Of a stretch of 64,000 nt of DNA, positions 60,738 to 64,000 are shown in pieces. The stretch comes from Pseudobacillus lumedeiriae (GTDB lineage Bacteria; Bacillota; Bacilli; Bacillales; Domibacillaceae). The position numbers and the translations under genes are program-made. Each line of letters opens with the position of its first letter. Within the stretch, counting starts at the first letter, position 1. The stretch spans positions 487,762 to 551,761 of the forward strand of contig NZ_JAUIYO010000002.1 in the NCBI RefSeq assembly GCF_044891285.1, given 5' to 3'. A model generated the notes under the pieces. The model worked only from the letters and a program-made list of their open reading frames with translations. It ran no database searches and was not told the DNA's origin.

Positions 60738-61616
60738 GTGTGTATTTATAAATGGCCGCCTGAGGCAGAACAAATAATAAAAGAACGAAATGAACTGTTT
60801 TTACATACCGAAGAAAGATATCTGATCGGAAAGGAGGGGTATCAGCCGGAAGATGAAACCATTTTATTTGATGCGGTCCTTGCCCTTTCTTTAGGAAAAA
60901 ATGTGTTATTGAAAGGCCCGACAGGATCCGGAAAAACGAAGTTAGCAGAGACGCTTTCCTCTATCTTTTCTCAACCGATGCACAGCATTAATTGTTCAGT
61001 TGATCTTGATGCTGAAGCGATGATTGGGTATAAAACGATCGCAGCACATGAAGGGAAACATACGATTGAGTTTGTTCCGGGACCAGTCGTTAAAGCAATG
61101 AAACAGGGGCATTTACTGTACATTGATGAAATTAATATGGCTAAGCCGGAAACGCTGCCTCTGCTTAACGGTGTATTAGATTACCGGCGGATGATGACGA
61201 ATCCTTTTACGGGAGAAGTGATGACGGCTAAACCCACTTTCGGTGTCATCGCCGCTATCAATGAAGGATACGTAGGAACGGTGCCATTGAATGAAGCGCT
61301 GAAAAACCGTTTTATCGTGATTGATGTTCCCTATATTGGAGGAGAAACGTTAATTCATGTGTTGAAAGCTGAGAGTCAGCTGGAGGACGAAAAACTAATT
61401 AAACGCTTTGCGGGGCTATCGCAAGATTTAATTATACAAGTAAAAAATGGGCAGGTTTCGGAAGAGGCGGCCTCTATCCGCGCGCTGATTGATACGTGCG
61501 ATTTAGCTTTATTCATGCCGCCATTGCGGGCGATTAAACGTGGAATCATCGATAAGCTTGAAGATGAACGTGAGCAGGCAGCGGTGAAAAATATTGCTGA
61601 AACTCATTTTGAATGA
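60738..61616 (+). CDS. yojN: MoxR/NorQ-type AAA+ ATPase (YojN-like)
   Basis: The 292-residue product has Walker A LLKGPTGSGKTKLAE, Walker B LLYIDEINMAKPE and sensor AAINEGYVGTVPLNEALKNR. It pairs with a VWA protein, as NorQ with NorD and as B. subtilis YojN with YojO. Such pairs act as chaperones that insert metal cofactors or remodel a partner enzyme; no nitric oxide reductase gene is in the window. GTG start follows AAAGGAA. Confidence 0.92.
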   Translation: MCIYKWPPEAEQIIKERNELFLHTEERYLIGKEGYQPEDETILFDAVLALSLGKNVLLKGPTGSGKTKLAETLSSIFSQPMHSINCSVDLDAEAMIGYKTIAAHEGKHTIEFVPGPVVKAMKQGHLLYIDEINMAKPETLPLLNGVLDYRRMMTNPFTGEVMTAKPTFGVIAAINEGYVGTVPLNEALKNRFIVIDVPYIGGETLIHVLKAESQLEDEKLIKRFAGLSQDLIIQVKNGQVSEEAASIRALIDTCDLALFMPPLRAIKRGIIDKLEDEREQAAVKNIAETHFE

Positions 61617-61625
61617 GGAGACGTT

Positions 61626-63539
61626 ATGAAACGCTTTATTCAATTTAACGATGAGACGATTGATTCCTTTTTATTTATGCAATTATCCGACCTAGCCAAA
61701 ACATTAACGAAAGAAGCAGAGGTGGAAGTAGAATACAGCCCTTATGCCTACGTGAATAAGAGGGAAAGAAAAATTTATGTGAGTCACTTTTGGAACCATC
61801 GGCCGGCAGACGATCGATGGAATGGTTATAAGTCCGATCTTTTTTTACGTGCGATTGGCAGCTGGAGGCATACAGATGAACGAGTAGTCAAAGAATTTGT
61901 AAAGAAAATGGAGCGTTCTCCCATCTCGTCATTTGCGAAGCAGCTGATTGTCTTGGCAGAAGATATGCGGTTGGAGGAAATATGTAAAAAAGAACGTCCT
62001 GGTACAAAGAAAGCTTTTGCGGCTAGAAGAAGAATACAGCGTCAGTATTTCAGTGCCCAGCTGAAGGTGAACTTAGTAAAAAGCCTGGCCGCGGATGCCG
62101 TATTTAACTTGCATTATTTATTCATGCACGCCGAGTCTCCAGTACAGCCGCCGTCTATTAACCAAGAAGTGGATGCTGTGATGCCCTTTATACAAAGATC
62201 TATTATGGATTTTTATGATGCTCGTTCGACTGCTGATATTCTCCGTGTTAGTCAAACAATCGTAGAGTTACTGGAAGACGTATTACATAAAGATATGCTT
62301 AACCAATATGTGCATTTGCCCGAGTTCTTTATTCGTGAGGATGAACATAAGGAAACATATGCCGATTTGAAAAGAAAGGACCCACTCGCCAATGATGACA
62401 GTCTGAAAGAATCGAAATCTGGTGAGGAAGAAATCATAGATGAAGAATTTCGCACATGGCATCGGGAAACCAGCGAACTCGGCAACAGTTTTTTGCAATT
62501 TGATTTAGATCAAGGATCAAAAACCGAGCTGATGGGTGAAGGGGTAAGAGAAGGAGAAGCAGGAGATCAGGCACTCGCCATGGTGCAGGGATCTGCTCAG
62601 CAGACAAGTCGTAAAGACTTCTCCCACTTGCCAGCCGAGCCATTAAAAAAAGAGGTCAAGGCTGGAGAATATGCTGCTTTTGGGAAAGAAAATCGTTTTG
62701 CTGTGCCGGTCTTTAAAAAAGCCGATCGTCCTTGTGCGGAAGACATCGGCAACTATAAAAGGCAAAAGGCGCAAATTATTTCGCTGCAAAAAAAGCTTAA
62801 AAATATGATTGAGAAAACACTTGAACATAAAAAGGTTCAGCCGCGCAGTGATCTTCACAAAGGAAGATTAAATAAAAAACTTCTTCGTTTTTTCATAGAA
62901 GAACAGCCGCGGCTGTTTTATAAAAAACAAGAACCATCGCCAGAAATTGATGCCGTTTTCACTCTGCTCGTTGACTGCTCGGCTTCTATGGAAGATAAAA
63001 TGGAACAAACAAAACGAGGAATCATCTTGTTTCATGAAGCGTTAAAATCTGTGAAAGTTCCACATGAAGTGATTGGATTTTGGGAAGATACGAGCGAAGC
63101 AACTGACACATCGCAGCCTAATTATTTTCACACAGTGATTGACTATCATTCCTCTCTGCAGCCAGCGAGCGGTCCAGAAGTGATGCAGCTGAAGCCTGAA
63201 GAAGACAATAGGGATGGCTTTGCTATTCGAGTCGTAACAGAAAGAATAAAGAAAAGAAGCGAGAAACAAAAATTTCTGTTGATTTTTTCTGACGGTGAAC
63301 CAGCCGCTTATAGTTATGAGCGTAATGGGATTATTGATACGTATGAAGCAGTACTCCAAGCTCGCAAACAAGGAATCGAAGTCATTAATATTTTCCTTGC
63401 TGATGGGGAAATAGCGGAGGCAGAAAAGCAAACCGTGCAAAATATATATGGAAAATACAGTCTATTCGTAACGGATATAAATGAATTGCCACAGGTTATT
63501 TTTCCATTGTTAAAAAAATTATTATACAAAAGCTTTTAA
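61626..63539 (+). CDS. yojO: VWA-domain protein (YojO/NorD-like)
   Basis: The 637-residue product has a helical N-terminal region. An acidic linker (about 240-320) follows. The C-terminal von Willebrand A domain (from about 435) has the MIDAS motif DCSASMEDK and later FSDGEPAA. It is the partner of the MoxR-type ATPase immediately upstream (9 bp). B. subtilis has yojO-yojN near odhAB, as here. Confidence 0.92.
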   Translation: MKRFIQFNDETIDSFLFMQLSDLAKTLTKEAEVEVEYSPYAYVNKRERKIYVSHFWNHRPADDRWNGYKSDLFLRAIGSWRHTDERVVKEFVKKMERSPISSFAKQLIVLAEDMRLEEICKKERPGTKKAFAARRRIQRQYFSAQLKVNLVKSLAADAVFNLHYLFMHAESPVQPPSINQEVDAVMPFIQRSIMDFYDARSTADILRVSQTIVELLEDVLHKDMLNQYVHLPEFFIREDEHKETYADLKRKDPLANDDSLKESKSGEEEIIDEEFRTWHRETSELGNSFLQFDLDQGSKTELMGEGVREGEAGDQALAMVQGSAQQTSRKDFSHLPAEPLKKEVKAGEYAAFGKENRFAVPVFKKADRPCAEDIGNYKRQKAQIISLQKKLKNMIEKTLEHKKVQPRSDLHKGRLNKKLLRFFIEEQPRLFYKKQEPSPEIDAVFTLLVDCSASMEDKMEQTKRGIILFHEALKSVKVPHEVIGFWEDTSEATDTSQPNYFHTVIDYHSSLQPASGPEVMQLKPEEDNRDGFAIRVVTERIKKRSEKQKFLLIFSDGEPAAYSYERNGIIDTYEAVLQARKQGIEVINIFLADGEIAEAEKQTVQNIYGKYSLFVTDINELPQVIFPLLKKLLYKSF

Positions 63540-63602
63540 TAAAAGGGTGTTCCCAAAATATAACTTAGGGGCGTCTCTTTGTATGGCTTTTAAAATTTGT
63601 CC

Positions 63603-63720
63603 GTTGACTTCTGTTCTAAGCGCTTCGCTTTCCATGGGGCAAATGCTGAGTCTCCTCGTCGCTAAAGCTCCTGCTGGGTCTCACCTGTTCGCTGTTCCCG
63701 CAGAAGTTACTACAATCAAC
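63603..63720 (-). repeat. Dispersed intergenic repeat, inverted copy
   Basis: Read on the minus strand it begins GTTGATTG and has CTGCGGGAACAGCGAACAGG, CAGCAGGAGCTTTAGCGACG, AGGAGACTCAGC and GGAAAGCGAAGCGC. These match the order of segments in the full copy at 39470-39600. The region 63540-64000 has no gene. Confidence 0.75.
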
Positions 63721-63846
63721 TCAGTGAAAATAAACATTTGAAGTTTGTAAAAAGCAGGAAGAATCCATTGGAAAACAACAAAAAACATTGAAGTAAGAAG
63801 AGGAACTTCTCTCAAGTTTACTGAAATGATCCAGCAATACCTAAAG

Positions 63847-63903
63847 AAAAAGGCTGACCTAAAAAATCGTTTTTAACGATCTTTTGAATCAGTCTTTTTT
63901 ATT
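63847..63903 (+). terminator. Terminator-like hairpin
   Basis: AAAAAGGCTGA pairs with TCAGTCTTTTT (one wobble) around a 31-base arm that itself contains GATCGTTAAA-like pairing. A T-run follows. Confidence 0.6.
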
Positions 63904-64000
63904 TTGCGGAAATCTATCGTTTTTTTCATAATTAACAATGTGAAAAATTCAAATATAAAACACAATAAAAACATCAATTAAAAAAAATCCACATGTAAAC

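Noticed and set aside
1..64000. CRISPR arrays, tRNA/rRNA genes, prophage
   Set aside because: No regularly spaced repeats, no cloverleaf or rRNA-like sequence and no phage structural gene set were seen by eye.

Overview
The window is chromosomal DNA of a low-to-mid GC, endospore-forming Bacillaceae species (Bacillus sensu lato). Signs of this are the spore photoproduct lyase pair splA-splB, a sporulation checkpoint gene (sda), a Rok nucleoid repressor, the odhA-odhB/yojN-yojO neighbourhood, T-box leaders, AGGAGG-type ribosome binding sites and Gram-positive style U-tract terminators. I cannot name the species. It is probably not B. subtilis, because it has a schizokinen-type siderophore operon and trpG read in one frame with trpD.

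Region 1-3.6 kb is an accessory patch. It has two copies of a ribbon-helix-helix/zinc-finger gene (the first cut by the window edge), a chimeric TnpB/IS3 transposase remnant, a secreted esterase and a collapsed terC pseudogene. Region 3.7-9.7 kb holds a TetR-MMPL exporter pair with two palindromic operators, a CMD-family protein, splA-splB and two small membrane proteins. Region 10-19.7 kb is a seven-gene, tightly overlapping operon for an NIS hydroxamate siderophore (schizokinen/rhizobactin-1021 type) behind a promoter with two Fur boxes. It contains diaminobutyrate aminotransferase, decarboxylase, two IucA/IucC synthetases, acyltransferase, N-monooxygenase and an MFS exporter.

Region 19.7-28.9 kb holds a decayed BBE-type oxidase and a c-di-GMP-I riboswitch. 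The riboswitch is followed by a truncated GGDEF gene and an intact PAS-PAS-GGDEF-EAL-PilZ protein. Small hypothetical genes, a long inverted repeat and a PD-(D/E)XK plus probable EVE/PUA-like protein come after. Region 29-32.3 kb is hom-thrC-thrB. Region 32.6-38.9 kb is a probable catabolic module: M20 amidohydrolase, NhaC-type antiporter, an unusual regulator, an enolase-superfamily enzyme and a GNAT acyltransferase. Its promoters share a repeated motif, and one promoter region has been tandemly duplicated together with the end of the amidohydrolase gene.

Region 38.9-39.9 kb has a Fur-box promoter that leads to a short structured RNA with a C-rich loop, probably FsrA, with no coding gene. 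IS1182 debris and dispersed intergenic repeats follow. Region 39.9-44.8 kb has yhdT-panF, a YuxH-like EAL-HDOD protein, and a nitrilase-GNAT pair that looks like the two halves of YhcX. Region 44.9-52 kb is the trp operon (trpE, trpGD, trpC, trpF, trpB, trpA) behind two tandem tryptophan T-boxes. Region 52-64 kb holds ylmA, a rhodanese-TusA-DsrE persulfide protein with two CstR/CsoR-like sites, odhA-odhB, sda (too short for routine ORF calling), a DUF6501-like protein, rok, and yojN-yojO.

No tRNA, rRNA, CRISPR array, prophage or complete insertion sequence was seen.
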